A stretch of DNA of 64,000 nucleotides from Actinomyces minihominis (GCF_900187855.1 NZ_FYEG01000001.1:124001-188000); one strand, 5' to 3'; shown: positions 17,231-27,817, counted from the first letter of the stretch. Numbers and translations are program-made. The notes: generated by a model not told the origin, from the sequence alone.

Positions 17231-19855
17231 CTACTGTCCGAAACTGGTGGTGGTGTGCGCCGATACCACGGTGGGTTCCGCGTTAGTCACCAGGCCCAAC
17301 TCCGCGTCAGAGGCGGTTAGTTCGCTATGGGGAACAACCCTGACGGCGAAGCCCACAGCACCGGAAACCGCCAGTTTCTCAGATGCCGCAAAACGGTACA
17401 TCTCCTGCTCCTCACCACCCGCGACCCCCAGCTCAATCACCTGTCCCCCGACGATGGAGTCATCACTCCCGACCCTTCCGAGGACCATCTGGACCTGGAC
17501 ATCCCGGGGGCTCAGCCCGCCGAGGTTGACGTGCGCCTCAACCGCCACCTCGTCCCCCAGCTGCACCACATCGGGCAGCGTCGCTTCGACAAAACTGATC
17601 TGCACCCTGTGCCAGGCACCGATAACCCGCTTCTTCCATGCCGCCAGATCGCGGGCATTCCTGTACGGAGAGACATCAAGGACCCGTGAGGCAGCCGCTA
17701 TCGGCGTGTACAACTCACGTACGTAATCCTTAACCATCCGTGTTGCCTGCACCTTCGGCCCGAGGGTGGCCAGAGTGTGGCGAATCATCTCAACCCAGCG
17801 ACCGGGTACCCCGTTCTCATCCCGCTCATAGAACCTGGGGGCCACCGTGTTTTCGATGAGGTCGTACAGGGCGGCAGCCTCAATCTGATCGCGGCGGACG
17901 GGATCATCGACGCCGTCGGCTGTAGGAATGGCCCAGCCGTTCGAGCCGTCGTACATCTCATCCCACCAACCATCCAGGATTGACAGGTTGAGGGCCCCGT
18001 TGAGGGCACACTTCATGCCCGAGGTTCCGGAGGCCTCAAGCGGACGCAGCGGGTTGTTGAGCCAGACATCGCAACCAGGGACAAGGACGTGCGCCAAACC
18101 CATGTCGTAATTGGGCAGGAAGACAATGCGGTCCCGCACCCGTGGGTCATCAGAGAACTGCACCAGCCTCTGGATCAGCGAGACCCCCTGCTCGTCATCG
18201 GGGTGGGACTTTCCTGCGATGATGATCTGGATCGGCCTCTTCGGGTCTGTTAGAAGACGTACCAGCCGCTCCGGATCAGACAGCATCAGTGTGAGGCGCT
18301 TGTAGGTCGGAACGCGCCTGGCAAACCCGATGGTGAGGACGTCGGGGTCGAGAATCGTCTCAGTCCACCCCACCTCTGCCGGTGAGGCCCCCCTTTCAAG
18401 CCAGGACTGCCGCATCCGCTTTCGGGCCGCGTGCACCAGGTTACTCCGTAGTTGATGGCGGGTGTTCCAGATGACCGAGGACGGTACTCCCCCCTGGTCT
18501 TCAGTGCGTAGCCACGACGAGCCGTCCGCATCCTGTTCCGCCGTCATGTACTCAAGAGCCATCGACTGGAAGTGGGGATCGCGCCAAGTCGGTCCGTGGA
18601 CACCGTTGGTGATCGATGTTATGGGCACGTCCTCAATATCGAAGCCCGGCCAGAGCTGGTGGAACATGGTGCGAGAAACATGCCCGTGGAGTCGGGCCAC
18701 CCCGTTTGCCATCCGCGCCATCCGCAGGCCGAGGACCGCCATGTTGAAGACGTGGGGGTTACCTCCCTCGTAGGTCTCTTTACCGAGCCGAAGAATATCC
18801 TCTACATCAACACCCGCTATCGGCATGGCTGCCAGGTAGGGGCGCACGACATTCTTGTCGAACCTGTCGATTCCGGCTGGCACCGGGGTATGGGTTGTGA
18901 ACAGTGTGGCCGAACGTACCGCTTCAACCGCCGAGTCGAAGTCCATGGTGGGATCGGTATCAAGGATCTCCCGCAGTCGTTCCACCGAGAGGAAACCCGC
19001 GTGACCCTCGTTGCAGTGGTAGACCTGTGGCCGAGGGCCGCCGGTCAGGCGTTCGAAGGCCCTGAGGGCTTTGACCCCACCGACGCCTAGCAGCAGTTCC
19101 TGCTCAAGGCGGTGCTCTGCAGATCCTCCGTAAAGGCGGTCGGTGACCTGCCGTGAAATCTCATCGTTCGCGGGAACGTTCGAGTCGAGCAGAAGGAGGG
19201 GAACGCGCCCCACCTGAGCCACCCAGACCTGGGCGTTGAGCACCCGGGCTCCCGGAAGTGGCAGCGAGATAACCGTGGGGGTTCCGTCTGTTTCGCGGAG
19301 GAGGATGAGCGGCAGGTTATTGGGGTCTAGAAGCGGATAGGTCTCTCTCTGCCACCCGTCTCGCGTCAGGGACTGGCGGAAGTACCCTGCACTGTAGAGC
19401 AGGCCGACCCCGATGATAGGAACACCGAGGTCAGAGGCAGACTTCAGGTGGTCACCGGCGAGAATGCCCAGGCCACCGGAGTACTGGGGCATCACCTCGG
19501 TAATCCCGAACTCCGCGGAGAAATAGGCGATGCCTTCGGGTTTGCCCTCAGCATCAAAAGACTCCTGATACCACTTGGAGCTACCGAGGTAGTCCCTTAG
19601 TTCCTCGTCAAGGAGCTGAGCTTCAAGAACCACACCCGCATCTGCGGCGAGCTGCCTAAAGCGTTCCGGAGAGATCTCTCCGAGCAGGGCAACTGGATCG
19701 TGACCCACACGCTCCCAGGCCTCCGGGTCAAGGGAGGCAAAGAACTGCACCGTGGGGAAGTGCCAGGACCAGTACAAGTTTCGTGCCAGGGCATCCAGAA
19801 TCTGCAGTTCAGCCGGCAGGACAGTTCGGACAGTAAATCTACGTATCGCTTTCAC
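17231..19855 (-). CDS. glgP: Glycogen/alpha-glucan phosphorylase (GT35)
   Basis: 874 residues. Removes glucose from glucan ends as glucose-1-phosphate. The phosphorylase signature EASGTSGMKCALNG holds the PLP lysine (Lys615), followed by NLSILDGWWDE. Length and an N-terminus of RRFTVRTVLPAELQILDALARN type place it in the actinobacterial alpha-glucan phosphorylase group. The GTG at 19855 (KAIRRFTV onward) fits the family; a longer open frame runs to 20404 but overlaps glgE and looks non-coding. A TATGCT -10 lies 6 nt before the GTG and no ribosome site is seen, so the mRNA may be leaderless. Divergent from glgE. Confidence 0.92.
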   Translation of the reverse strand: MKAIRRFTVRTVLPAELQILDALARNLYWSWHFPTVQFFASLDPEAWERVGHDPVALLGEISPERFRQLAADAGVVLEAQLLDEELRDYLGSSKWYQESFDAEGKPEGIAYFSAEFGITEVMPQYSGGLGILAGDHLKSASDLGVPIIGVGLLYSAGYFRQSLTRDGWQRETYPLLDPNNLPLILLRETDGTPTVISLPLPGARVLNAQVWVAQVGRVPLLLLDSNVPANDEISRQVTDRLYGGSAEHRLEQELLLGVGGVKALRAFERLTGGPRPQVYHCNEGHAGFLSVERLREILDTDPTMDFDSAVEAVRSATLFTTHTPVPAGIDRFDKNVVRPYLAAMPIAGVDVEDILRLGKETYEGGNPHVFNMAVLGLRMARMANGVARLHGHVSRTMFHQLWPGFDIEDVPITSITNGVHGPTWRDPHFQSMALEYMTAEQDADGSSWLRTEDQGGVPSSVIWNTRHQLRSNLVHAARKRMRQSWLERGASPAEVGWTETILDPDVLTIGFARRVPTYKRLTLMLSDPERLVRLLTDPKRPIQIIIAGKSHPDDEQGVSLIQRLVQFSDDPRVRDRIVFLPNYDMGLAHVLVPGCDVWLNNPLRPLEASGTSGMKCALNGALNLSILDGWWDEMYDGSNGWAIPTADGVDDPVRRDQIEAAALYDLIENTVAPRFYERDENGVPGRWVEMIRHTLATLGPKVQATRMVKDYVRELYTPIAAASRVLDVSPYRNARDLAAWKKRVIGAWHRVQISFVEATLPDVVQLGDEVAVEAHVNLGGLSPRDVQVQMVLGRVGSDDSIVGGQVIELGVAGGEEQEMYRFAASEKLAVSGAVGFAVRVVPHSELTASDAELGLVTNAEPTVVSAHTTTSFGQ

Positions 19856-19861
19856 AGCACC

Positions 19862-19867
19862 AGCATA
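19862..19867 (-). promoter_or_regulatory. -10 element (TATGCT), probable leaderless glgP
   Basis: TATGCT on the minus strand is separated from the glgP GTG by 6 nt, so the predicted transcription start coincides with the start codon. Confidence 0.4.
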
Positions 19868-19951
19868 TGTCACACGCCACATTTTTCGACCGATGTGGCT
19901 TCGGCGCCGACGGTGAAAAAGGGGGCGCAATCCCAGCTCAACGGCGTCTCC

Positions 19952-19982
19952 TTCACCTTCCGGACACTGTTCTCGGTAAGAT
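19952..19982 (+). promoter_or_regulatory. Promoter of glgE-mak-glgB, probable leaderless start
   Basis: TTCACC (19952-19957) and TAAGAT (19977-19982) are spaced 19 bp apart. The GTG start of glgE begins 7 nt after TAAGAT, at the expected transcription start, and no Shine-Dalgarno sequence is present. Confidence 0.5.
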
Positions 19983-19988
19983 GGCCCC

Positions 19989-22097
19989 GTGAACACCAAC
20001 AATGCTCGTCTGTTGAGCCGCATTCCGGCCATTGAAGTCTTTCCAGTCCTCGCTGAGGCCACGCTGCCCGCCAAAGCGACCGAGGGGGAAGCCTTCCCCG
20101 TCCGTGCCACCGTGTTCCGTGAGGGCCACGACCAGTTTGGTGCCGAGGTCGTCCTGATCACTCCTGATCGTCGTGAGTTCTCCAGGACGCGGATGTACGC
20201 CATCGCACCCGGAATGGACCGAATGGAAGCCTGGGTCATGGCCGACACCACCGGGGACTGGTCGTACCGTATCGACACCTGGTCTGACCCGTGGGCCACC
20301 TGGAAGCACGATGCGGCCATCAAGATTCGGGCCGGGGTCGATTCCGACCTCATGTGTGAAGAGGGCGCTCGCATTCTTGAACGGGCTGCGCTCGGGGACT
20401 TCAAGAGGGCGCAACGTGCCCCCAGCGTGCCTGCCTACCGCAAGGTAAAGCCTGATGCGGCGGCAGCTAAGCAGATGCTGCTGGGCGCTGAGACACTCCG
20501 TGACACCTCAATCTCAGCCACCACCCGCTTCGCAGCTGCTGTCTCCTCACGTGTCGATGCCGCAATGAGCAGGTATCCGCTGCGCGACCTCATCGAGTGC
20601 ACCGTAAAGTACCCGGTCCGAGTCGATCGAAAGGCTGCTCTTTACGGCTCCTGGTACGAGGTGTTTCCCCGCTCCTTCGGGGCCTTTCAGCGCCCTGATG
20701 GAACCTGGAAATCAGGTACCCTCGCGGCACTTACCGAAGAGGTCAAGCACATTGCCGAGATGGGGTTCACCGTCCTCTATCTGACGCCAATCCACCCGAT
20801 TGGCACCACCTTCCGCAAGGGACGAAACAACACGCTTGAGGCTTTGGACGGGGACCCCGGTTCCCCCTACGGCATTGGTTCCACTGAGGGCGGCCATGAC
20901 GCCCTCCACCCCGAACTCGGTGATTTCGATGACTTCGACAGTCTCGTCGAAGAGTCGCACCGTCAGGGGATGGAAGTTGCCCTGGACCTTGCCCTTCAGG
21001 CCTCTCCGGACCACCCCTGGGTCAAGGAGCACCCGGAGTGGTTCACCACCCGGGCTGACGGTTCCATCGCCTACGCCGAGAACCCTCCCAAGAAGTACCA
21101 GGACATCTATCCCCTGAACTTCGACAATGATCCCGAGGGGATCTACCGGGCCATCATCGACGTTGTCGAGGTGTGGATTAGCCACGGGGTGCGCATCTTC
21201 CGGGTCGATAACCCACACACCAAGCCGATCCCGTTCTGGCAGCGTTTCCTGCGCTACATGCACATCAACCACCCGGGAGTAATTTTCTTGGCAGAGGCAT
21301 TTACACGGCCCGCCATGATGCGCACCCTAGGCATGGTTGGTTTCCAGCAGTCCTACACCTACTTCACCTGGCGTCAGTCCAAGAAGGAACTCACGGACTA
21401 CTTCAACGAGGTGGCTAAAGAGACCGCACATGTCAGCCGCCCCACATTCTGGCCGACAACCCACGATATTCTTACCCACCAGATGACCACCGGCGGCGCT
21501 TCGATCTTTGCCATACGCGCTATCCTGGCGGCCACCGGCTCCCCGACCTGGGGGATCTACTCGGGATACGAACTGGTAGAGAATGTCCAGCGCCCCGGTT
21601 TTGAAGAGCAGATCGATAATGAGAAGTACGAGTATCGTCCTCGTTCCTGGGATGCGATTAAAGAGGGCGGAATCGCCAATTTACTAACCCAGCTCAACCG
21701 GGCCCGGGCAAACCATCCCGCGCTTCAGCAGTTGCATCAGATCTCCTTCCACCACACTTCAAACGACAATGTCATCTGCTTCTCCAAGCATGTGCCCGCT
21801 CGTTTTTCCCCCACCGGCGAGGACGACACTGTCATCGTGGTGGTCAGCCTCGACCCCCACAGCGAGGTCGAGTCAACCGTCTACCTCAATAAGGCAGCCC
21901 TCTTCGAACCGGAGACCCGCACGCGTCTCGGTGTTGCCGAAGGCCATGTTGACCACGGCGAACCGATGGATCTTGAACTTGTGGATGAGCTCGGAGGCCA
22001 GGTTTACCACTGGGGTCGAGAGAACTACGTTCAACTCTCCCCCTGGACCCGCACCGGTCACGTCTTCTCAGTCCGCTCGGTTAGCACCCCGCAGTAG
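19989..22097 (+). CDS. glgE: Alpha-1,4-glucan:maltose-1-phosphate maltosyltransferase GlgE (GH13_3)
   Basis: 702 residues. Adds maltosyl units from maltose-1-phosphate to linear alpha-1,4-glucan. The N-terminal immunoglobulin-like part contains the family segments around VFREGHDQFGAEV and TWSDPWATWKHDA. The barrel has RIFRVDNPHTKP with Asp407 as nucleophile, FLAEAFTRP with Glu436 as acid/base, and PTTHDI with Asp493. First gene of glgE-mak-glgB. GTG at 19989 is the start. GlgE with maltokinase (and trehalose synthase, not seen here) makes glucan independently of ADP-glucose and GlgA, neither of which is encoded in the window. Confidence 0.95.
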   Translation: MNTNNARLLSRIPAIEVFPVLAEATLPAKATEGEAFPVRATVFREGHDQFGAEVVLITPDRREFSRTRMYAIAPGMDRMEAWVMADTTGDWSYRIDTWSDPWATWKHDAAIKIRAGVDSDLMCEEGARILERAALGDFKRAQRAPSVPAYRKVKPDAAAAKQMLLGAETLRDTSISATTRFAAAVSSRVDAAMSRYPLRDLIECTVKYPVRVDRKAALYGSWYEVFPRSFGAFQRPDGTWKSGTLAALTEEVKHIAEMGFTVLYLTPIHPIGTTFRKGRNNTLEALDGDPGSPYGIGSTEGGHDALHPELGDFDDFDSLVEESHRQGMEVALDLALQASPDHPWVKEHPEWFTTRADGSIAYAENPPKKYQDIYPLNFDNDPEGIYRAIIDVVEVWISHGVRIFRVDNPHTKPIPFWQRFLRYMHINHPGVIFLAEAFTRPAMMRTLGMVGFQQSYTYFTWRQSKKELTDYFNEVAKETAHVSRPTFWPTTHDILTHQMTTGGASIFAIRAILAATGSPTWGIYSGYELVENVQRPGFEEQIDNEKYEYRPRSWDAIKEGGIANLLTQLNRARANHPALQQLHQISFHHTSNDNVICFSKHVPARFSPTGEDDTVIVVVSLDPHSEVESTVYLNKAALFEPETRTRLGVAEGHVDHGEPMDLELVDELGGQVYHWGRENYVQLSPWTRTGHVFSVRSVSTPQ

Positions 22098-22106
22098 GTC
22101 GACGCG

Positions 22107-23522
22107 ATGACAGCGGTGATCAACAACGAGGTTGAGGCACTGGGCGCAGAAAATGCGAACGAAGTGCTTCGAGCCGTCTGGCCCTGGGTGTGCAGGCAGC
22201 GCTGGTGCCCCACCCTGCCTGCAACTTCGGAGGCCGGAGGGAGCAGGGACGAAGTCCGTGTCTTGGCGGCCTGGTGGCTGGGAACCAAGATGGCCGAGCC
22301 GCCCGCGACCAGGGCCCTCCTCCTTGTCGTTGCCATGGGGCCTGCGGGGCCGATTCTCCAGGTCCCTCTCCTTGCTGGGGAGCGATCTCAGAGAGGACAG
22401 TCGGGCGAAGACAGCGCCACCATCGGAACCACAGAACTGTGGAACCTCCGGGACGGATCGGTTGAGCCGGTGTTCTGGAAGGGCTGGGCCAAAGCCGCCA
22501 CGGTTCTCAAGGGAACCAGAGAGGAGCTGCTTCGGGCTGCCACGCGGGTGCGCCCCCTGGGTATGGAGCAGTCCAACACCTCCGTGATTCTTGCGGGCGG
22601 ACCAACCCTGCTGATTGCCAAGGTCTTCCGTGTTCTCCACCCCGGCTCACACCCCGAGGTTGAACTTCCCGAAGCCCTCACCCGATCTCAGTTCGCGGGG
22701 GTTCCCACGATGTACGCGACCTGGTATCTGCCGCAGTTGGACTCCCACTCCGCTGGCAGCTACTGCTCGGCGGTGGTCTCAGAAATGCTCAGTGGCGCCA
22801 CCGATGGGTTTGACCTCTTCGTTAAGTTCGCCTCCGAGGGCGCCGACCCAAGCGGGGAGGCCTACCGCCTCGGGATCCTCACCGCTGAGATGCACGACGG
22901 TTTGGCAAAGCAGCTGGGGCTTTCGGTTTCCCTATCTCCCACCACCCTTACCTCCCGGGTCGAAGAGGCACTTGAGGCCGTGACCCAAGAGGGCTATGGC
23001 GGCCTGGTCGTGGGCTCCGACCTAGCCGGGGATCTGGCCCGTATCCTCGACGACGCCTCGGAACATCAGGGGGCGCCGCTGGCTACCCAGCGCATCCACG
23101 GCGATCTGCACCTGGGACAGACCCTGCGTACTCCAGATGGATCCTGGTACGTCCTCGACTTCGAGGGGGAACCCCTCAAGGACATTGCTACCCGTTCGGT
23201 TCCAGACGTGGCCGTACGCGATGTTGCGGGGATGCTGCGGTCGTTTGACTACGCCTGGCGCAGAGCACAGGTTGACCCTGACATCGAGGGTTGGACCAGA
23301 CGCGCGCAGCAGGCCTTCCTTGAGGGCTATGGTTCGTACAGGGAGCTCCTCGACACCGATGTCGCAGCCCTCGAGATCCTCCAGATCGAGAAGGCCCTCT
23401 ACGAGGTTCAGTATGAGGCGCAGTTTCGACCCGACTACCTTCCGGTTCCCCTCGACGCACTGAAAGCACTTGCAGAATCACACGATAAGAAAGCCAAAAT
23501 GAGAGACTTGAACCATGACTAA
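22107..23522 (+). CDS. mak: Maltokinase (Pep2/Mak)
   Basis: 471 residues. ATP-dependent phosphorylation of maltose to maltose-1-phosphate, the GlgE donor. Fold related to aminoglycoside phosphotransferases: an N-terminal cap with [11 protein letters not shown], then EQSNTSVIL in the N-lobe, and the catalytic loop [12 protein letters not shown] with Asp333 as expected base, followed by [10 protein letters not shown] for metal binding. Lies 9 bp after glgE and overlaps glgB by 8 nt, so the three genes form an operon. Function inferred from family and context; both agree. Confidence 0.93.
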   Translation: MTAVINNEVEALGAENANEVLRAVWPWVCRQRWCPTLPATSEAGGSRDEVRVLAAWWLGTKMAEPPATRALLLVVAMGPAGPILQVPLLAGERSQRGQSGEDSATIGTTELWNLRDGSVEPVFWKGWAKAATVLKGTREELLRAATRVRPLGMEQSNTSVILAGGPTLLIAKVFRVLHPGSHPEVELPEALTRSQFAGVPTMYATWYLPQLDSHSAGSYCSAVVSEMLSGATDGFDLFVKFASEGADPSGEAYRLGILTAEMHDGLAKQLGLSVSLSPTTLTSRVEEALEAVTQEGYGGLVVGSDLAGDLARILDDASEHQGAPLATQRIHGDLHLGQTLRTPDGSWYVLDFEGEPLKDIATRSVPDVAVRDVAGMLRSFDYAWRRAQVDPDIEGWTRRAQQAFLEGYGSYRELLDTDVAALEILQIEKALYEVQYEAQFRPDYLPVPLDALKALAESHDKKAKMRDLNHD

Positions 23523-25698
23523 ACAGCCTGTTTCCGTATCCCCCGACGTCTTGGATGCAGTCGCCCGGGGTGAGTACCACGCTCCCCACTCAGTTCTTGG
23601 TGGCCACCCCGAAGATGGATCGGTGACCATTCGTACCGTCCGTCACCTCGCCGATGAGGTCACGGTTGTCACAGCTGACGGTGAGTACGCGGCAGACCAC
23701 GAACACAACGGCGTGTGGGTCGCAGTCCTCCCAGGTAACACGGTGCCCGACTACAGACTTCGTATCCGTTACGGCGAAACCTCGACTACGGTCGATGACC
23801 CCTACCGTTTCCTTCCCTTTGTGGGAGAGCTGGATCAGCACCTCTTCGCAGAGGGTCGCCTCGAAGAGCTGTGGCGCACCCTCGGGGCCCATCGCAAGCA
23901 CCTCAACGGCTCTCTCGGGGAAGTCAACGGAGTCGCGTTTGCAGTGTGGGCACCCAACGCCCGTGCTGTTCGTGTGGTCGGTGACTTCAACTACTGGGAT
24001 GGAGCCGGTTCCGCCATGCGCTCCCTGGGCTCCTCCGGCATCTGGGAACTGTTCATCCCCGAGGTGCAGATCGGGGCCCGCTACAAGTTCGAGATTCAAG
24101 GCCCCGAGGGGAACTGGTTCCAGAAGGCCGACCCCATGGCTCGAGCCACCGAGGTCCCGCCAGCTACCGCCTCTGTGATCACAGAGTCCAACTACGAGTG
24201 GGAGGATGAGGCCTGGCTTGAGAAGCGCGCCCGGACCAACTTCCACGAGGGACCGGTTTCGATTTACGAGTGCCACATTGGCTCCTGGAAGCAGGGCCTC
24301 TCCTACCGTGAGCTGGCAGACGAGATGGTTCCCTACCTCCTCGAAATGGGGTACACCCACGTCGAGTTCATGCCGGTTATGGAGCACCCGTTCGGTGGCT
24401 CATGGGGCTACCAGGTCACCTCCTACTATGCCCCCACAGCCCGCTTCGGTTACCCCGATGACTTCCGCTACCTTGTCGATCGGCTTCACCAGGCCGGCAT
24501 CGGTGTCATCCTCGACTGGGTTCCCGCACACTTCCCCAAGGATTCCTGGGCCCTTGCTCGCTTCGATGGCACCCCCCTGTATGAGGACGGTGACCCGATG
24601 CGGGGCGAGCAGCCCGACTGGGGCACCCTGGTCTTCAACTTCGGCCGCAACGAGGTCCGCAACTTCCTGGTGGCGAACGCCAACTACTGGTTCGAAGAGT
24701 TCCACATTGATGGACTACGCGTAGATGCCGTTGCCTCGATGCTCTACTTGGACTACTCCCGTAAGGAGGGCGAGTGGCGCCCCAACCAGTTCGGTGGTCG
24801 GGAGAACCTGGAGGCGATCCAGTTCATCCAGGAGACTAACGCGACCGCATACCGCCGTTACCCCGGAGTGGTCATGATCGCGGAAGAATCGACTGCCTGG
24901 CCCGGGGTCACCGCGGTGACCTCGGGGGGCGGCCTCGGCTACGGCCTCAAGTGGAACATGGGATGGATGAACGACACCCTGCGTTACATGTCTGAGGATC
25001 CTGTCAACCGGCGCTGGCACCACGGTGAGCTGACATTCTCCCTGGTTTACGCCTTCTCAGAAAACTTTATTCTGCCGCTGTCTCACGATGAGGTCGTTCA
25101 CGGTAAGGGTTCGATTATCGCCAAGATGCCGGGCGACAAGTGGCAGAAGCTTGCCAACACCCGCGCACTCTATGCCTACCAGTGGTCCCACCCCGGCAAG
25201 CAGCTCCTGTTCATGGGACAGGAGTTTGCTCAGGAAGGTGAGTGGAGCGAGTCCTACAGCCTTGACTGGTGGCTCCTCGACAACCCTGAGCACCAGGGAG
25301 TGGCCCGTCTGGTTCGGGACCTCAACCGCGTCTACACCTCCTCCCCCGCTATGTGGGATGACGACTACACGGGCTTCGAGTGGGTTGATGCAGGCGATGC
25401 TGACAACAACGTCATTTCCTACCTGCGCCAGGGCAAGAATGCTGAGGGCGAGACCGAGTACCTGGTCTGCGTGCTCAACTTCGCCGGTAACCCTCACGAG
25501 CACTATCGCGTGGGACTTCCATTCGGCGGAGAGTGGGAAGAGGTCCTCAACTCTGACGACCTGGCTTACGGCGGCTCCGGGGTCACCAACCCGAACCTTC
25601 TCCGCGCTGAAGAGTTGCACTGGAACAACCGCGACCATTCGGTCTCGCTGACGGTTCCTCCGCTCGGTGCAACCTTCCTGCGCCCGGTGAAAAAGTAG
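23515..25698 (+). CDS. glgB: 1,4-alpha-glucan branching enzyme
   Basis: 727 residues. Introduces alpha-1,6 branches into the GlgE product. Starts with a GlgB N-terminal domain (about 10-100) and a CBM48 ([20 protein letters not shown], about 140-230), then the GH13_9 barrel: [27 protein letters not shown] with Asp404, [11 protein letters not shown] with Glu457, [13 protein letters not shown] with Asp525. C-terminal beta domain ends in [13 protein letters not shown] 23515 lies inside the end of mak. A strong hairpin follows. Confidence 0.96.
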   Translation: MTKQPVSVSPDVLDAVARGEYHAPHSVLGGHPEDGSVTIRTVRHLADEVTVVTADGEYAADHEHNGVWVAVLPGNTVPDYRLRIRYGETSTTVDDPYRFLPFVGELDQHLFAEGRLEELWRTLGAHRKHLNGSLGEVNGVAFAVWAPNARAVRVVGDFNYWDGAGSAMRSLGSSGIWELFIPEVQIGARYKFEIQGPEGNWFQKADPMARATEVPPATASVITESNYEWEDEAWLEKRARTNFHEGPVSIYECHIGSWKQGLSYRELADEMVPYLLEMGYTHVEFMPVMEHPFGGSWGYQVTSYYAPTARFGYPDDFRYLVDRLHQAGIGVILDWVPAHFPKDSWALARFDGTPLYEDGDPMRGEQPDWGTLVFNFGRNEVRNFLVANANYWFEEFHIDGLRVDAVASMLYLDYSRKEGEWRPNQFGGRENLEAIQFIQETNATAYRRYPGVVMIAEESTAWPGVTAVTSGGGLGYGLKWNMGWMNDTLRYMSEDPVNRRWHHGELTFSLVYAFSENFILPLSHDEVVHGKGSIIAKMPGDKWQKLANTRALYAYQWSHPGKQLLFMGQEFAQEGEWSESYSLDWWLLDNPEHQGVARLVRDLNRVYTSSPAMWDDDYTGFEWVDAGDADNNVISYLRQGKNAEGETEYLVCVLNFAGNPHEHYRVGLPFGGEWEEVLNSDDLAYGGSGVTNPNLLRAEELHWNNRDHSVSLTVPPLGATFLRPVKK

Positions 25699-25709
25699 TT
25701 CTTCCACGA

Positions 25710-25749
25710 AGTAGGGGGTCTCGGCAACTAACTGCCGAGACCCCCTACT
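25710..25749. terminator. Terminator after glgB, shared with convergent gene
   Basis: AGTAGGGGGTCTCGGCA (25710-25726) pairs perfectly with 25733-25749 through a 6-nt loop. It begins 12 nt after the glgB stop and also ends the convergent thioredoxin-fold gene. Confidence 0.85.
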
Positions 25750-25769
25750 GTTCTACTCAGTTCTTTAGG

Positions 25770-26675
25770 CTAAACCATGAGGTGGGTGGCCAGGCGGGTT
25801 CGCGCCGAACCTAGGGCATCCTGGTCCGTGGCAATGGGGAACAGGCCGACCAGCTGCTTGCGTAGCTTCTCTTTTTCGTCCCCGTCAGTCGAGGCGGTCA
25901 GTGCCTCCAAGAGGATGTCGAAAGCCCCTGCTTCGTCACCGGCAGCGAAGAGGCGGTCGGCCGTCGCGGTGGGAGAACTTCCCTCCGAGTCTTTGCCCTC
26001 TGCCTGCGCGGCCTCAAACCTGCGTTCAAACTTGGCGCGTGCCAGCGCCAACTTGGCTTCCTTGTCCGCGGGGTTCTTGTCGAGGACCTTCTTCCAAGCC
26101 TTCACGGCTCCAGCCCAGTTTCCCTCCGCCTCGGCCTCGCGTGCAGCACGGTGTTCCTCTGGCATCGGTGTCTCAGCGGCCTCCTCAGAGACCGATAGAC
26201 GTCCCGTCACGCCCATCTGCGGGGCAACTGCCAGCATTTCGGTAACAATCTCTGACGCCTGGGCCGGGGAAGCAGCCCCCTCGAAAAGGGGAATGGGACG
26301 GCGGCCAAGGATACCGAATGCCGCCGGAACCGTCTGCGCCTGGAACGCCGCTGCCAGCTGAGGGTTCTCTTCTACGTTCACCTTCGCCAACTGGAATGCA
26401 CCGGCATCCCAGCGTGCAAGGTTCTCAAGAGCCTCAAGTGTTTGCTTCGATGCCAGCTGGCTCGGACTGTAAAGGACCAAAATGACCGGCACCTGCTGGG
26501 ACAGGGCCATCTGGGTCTCAAAGGTCTCAGCATTGACCTCGACGACCAGGGGCGCTTCAACCCGGGTTGAGTCTGAGGTTTGCTGCGGAACCGCCGGGGG
26601 CAAACCACCGCCCTGAGTCGGCACCATGTGCGAAAGATCCACGCCGCCGAAATCACCTGACGCTGCGCTACTCAC
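25770..26675 (-). CDS. Thioredoxin-fold/TPR protein (YbbN/CnoX-like) without CXXC
   Basis: 301 residues. N-terminal disordered stretch (1-40), a thioredoxin domain (about 42-145) and a helical C-terminal region with tetratricopeptide-type repeats (about 170-290, AREAEAEGNWAGAVKAWKKV). In the active-site position (VLYSPSQLAS) the CxxC is replaced by S-P-S-Q, so no disulfide chemistry is expected. Related proteins act as chaperone-holdases for GroEL clients (CnoX). Mycobacteria carry a similar gene beside glgB, so the link with the glycogen genes is conserved though unexplained. Confidence 0.85.
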   Translation of the reverse strand: MSSAASGDFGGVDLSHMVPTQGGGLPPAVPQQTSDSTRVEAPLVVEVNAETFETQMALSQQVPVILVLYSPSQLASKQTLEALENLARWDAGAFQLAKVNVEENPQLAAAFQAQTVPAAFGILGRRPIPLFEGAASPAQASEIVTEMLAVAPQMGVTGRLSVSEEAAETPMPEEHRAAREAEAEGNWAGAVKAWKKVLDKNPADKEAKLALARAKFERRFEAAQAEGKDSEGSSPTATADRLFAAGDEAGAFDILLEALTASTDGDEKEKLRKQLVGLFPIATDQDALGSARTRLATHLMV

Positions 26676-26717
26676 CGTGTCTCCTCACTTTGATTGTGCT
26701 GAAAAATCCTGACTGGG

Positions 26718-27764
26718 TTACTCGGTTGGTTCGGTGTCATCCCGGTCGACACCCGTGATGACCCGCTCGGAACCGACAACAGAAATCTTCGCATCCGAAT
26801 CCTCGTCGGGAACCAGGAAGAAGATGCTCACTAGGTAGTTCACGGTCACCGAGCCGATGACATTCTTGTCGTCAAGGTAGGCCGCCGGGGTCCCCGCCAT
26901 CTCGAAGGTCGAGCCCGGCACGGTTCGGTTGTAGGTCATGGAGTAGTTGAACGCAGCTGAGACCAGAGCCTGCCCCTGTTCGAGCGAAACGCCCATGATC
27001 GGGTAGTCGCCCTCTTTCGCCGTAGCAGCCACATTCCCTGCCACCTTGACCGCCTCGTTGACGGCCTTCAGTTCCTCACGGTAGCGAGGCCCAAACACAT
27101 TGTCCTCAAACACCGAGTACTCTTCGTTGTCCGGGCTGTTGAGATGGTTGATGTAGGTGGTGAGGACGCTGGCGGGGGTCATGGTGAGCCCAGCCGCATC
27201 GGCCTCAAGGACCTTGGAGCCGTCGCGAACGCCGACCCCCCGCACCGAGGTACCCCCAACGAGGCGGGTCCAGTTCTCCAACTTGTACTGGGCTTTGGCT
27301 TCCTGTTGGGTAATGAAGTAAACCTCAGCCGGCTTATCGCCCGAGGCATTCGAAGCGACCAGGAGGATCCTCGGCCATGAGTTACCCACCGTGGCCGAGT
27401 GAAGCTCAGTTGGCAGCACCAGCTCCGGGATCGCGGTCTCTGTCTTAGCCGCTCTGACAAACTGTCCCTCACGCAGTTTGAGAGCAGGGTTCGTCACCCT
27501 GTTCTCAAGCACCGCCGTGTCCTTAGCTTCAACCGAGGCGTCGAGGTCGGCCTGGATTTCGGAAACAATGCGCTGGACCTGGTCCGCCGACAGTGTCAGG
27601 GTTCCCTCATCGACGGCTTCACCCGACTGACTTGCCCCCGACTGCGAGCCGGACTGGGCCCCTGAAGGGGGCCCCTCCACCTCGAGGACTGGCTGGGAGC
27701 AACCGGCCAGAACGAGGGCAGCTGCCGCGCCAAAGGTTAAGAATGCTGCTGTGGACCGCTTCAT
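26718..27764 (-). CDS. Putative lipoprotein of unknown function
   Basis: 348 residues. ATG 27764 is preferred because GGAG precedes it and it begins a lipoprotein signal peptide with lipobox LVLAGC (Cys about 22). After a Ser/Gly/Gln-rich linker comes a domain with no motif I can name, with mixed alpha/beta character and a conserved-looking stretch NSWPRILLVASN and GVSLEQGQALVSAAFNYSM. The ORF could be extended 29 codons upstream but that overlaps the neighbour's 3' end. It follows the membrane-protein gene upstream (stop 27818) by 53 bp on the same strand, and both products look cell-envelope located, so they may work together. I do not recognise the family. Confidence 0.75.
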   Translation of the reverse strand: MKRSTAAFLTFGAAAALVLAGCSQPVLEVEGPPSGAQSGSQSGASQSGEAVDEGTLTLSADQVQRIVSEIQADLDASVEAKDTAVLENRVTNPALKLREGQFVRAAKTETAIPELVLPTELHSATVGNSWPRILLVASNASGDKPAEVYFITQQEAKAQYKLENWTRLVGGTSVRGVGVRDGSKVLEADAAGLTMTPASVLTTYINHLNSPDNEEYSVFEDNVFGPRYREELKAVNEAVKVAGNVAATAKEGDYPIMGVSLEQGQALVSAAFNYSMTYNRTVPGSTFEMAGTPAAYLDDKNVIGSVTVNYLVSIFFLVPDEDSDAKISVVGSERVITGVDRDDTEPTE

Positions 27765-27817
27765 GACTTTCTCCGTTTCCAGATTGCGTTCGCGGTTGGC
27801 GAGGATGATGCCCCCAC

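Noticed and set aside
19856-20404. N-terminal extension of glgP in the same frame
   Set aside because: It overlaps the glgE coding region in antisense, shows low-complexity composition, and the family begins at KAIRRFTV.
22068-22640. 190-codon antisense frame across mak
   Set aside because: Shadow of the maltokinase gene; no domain.
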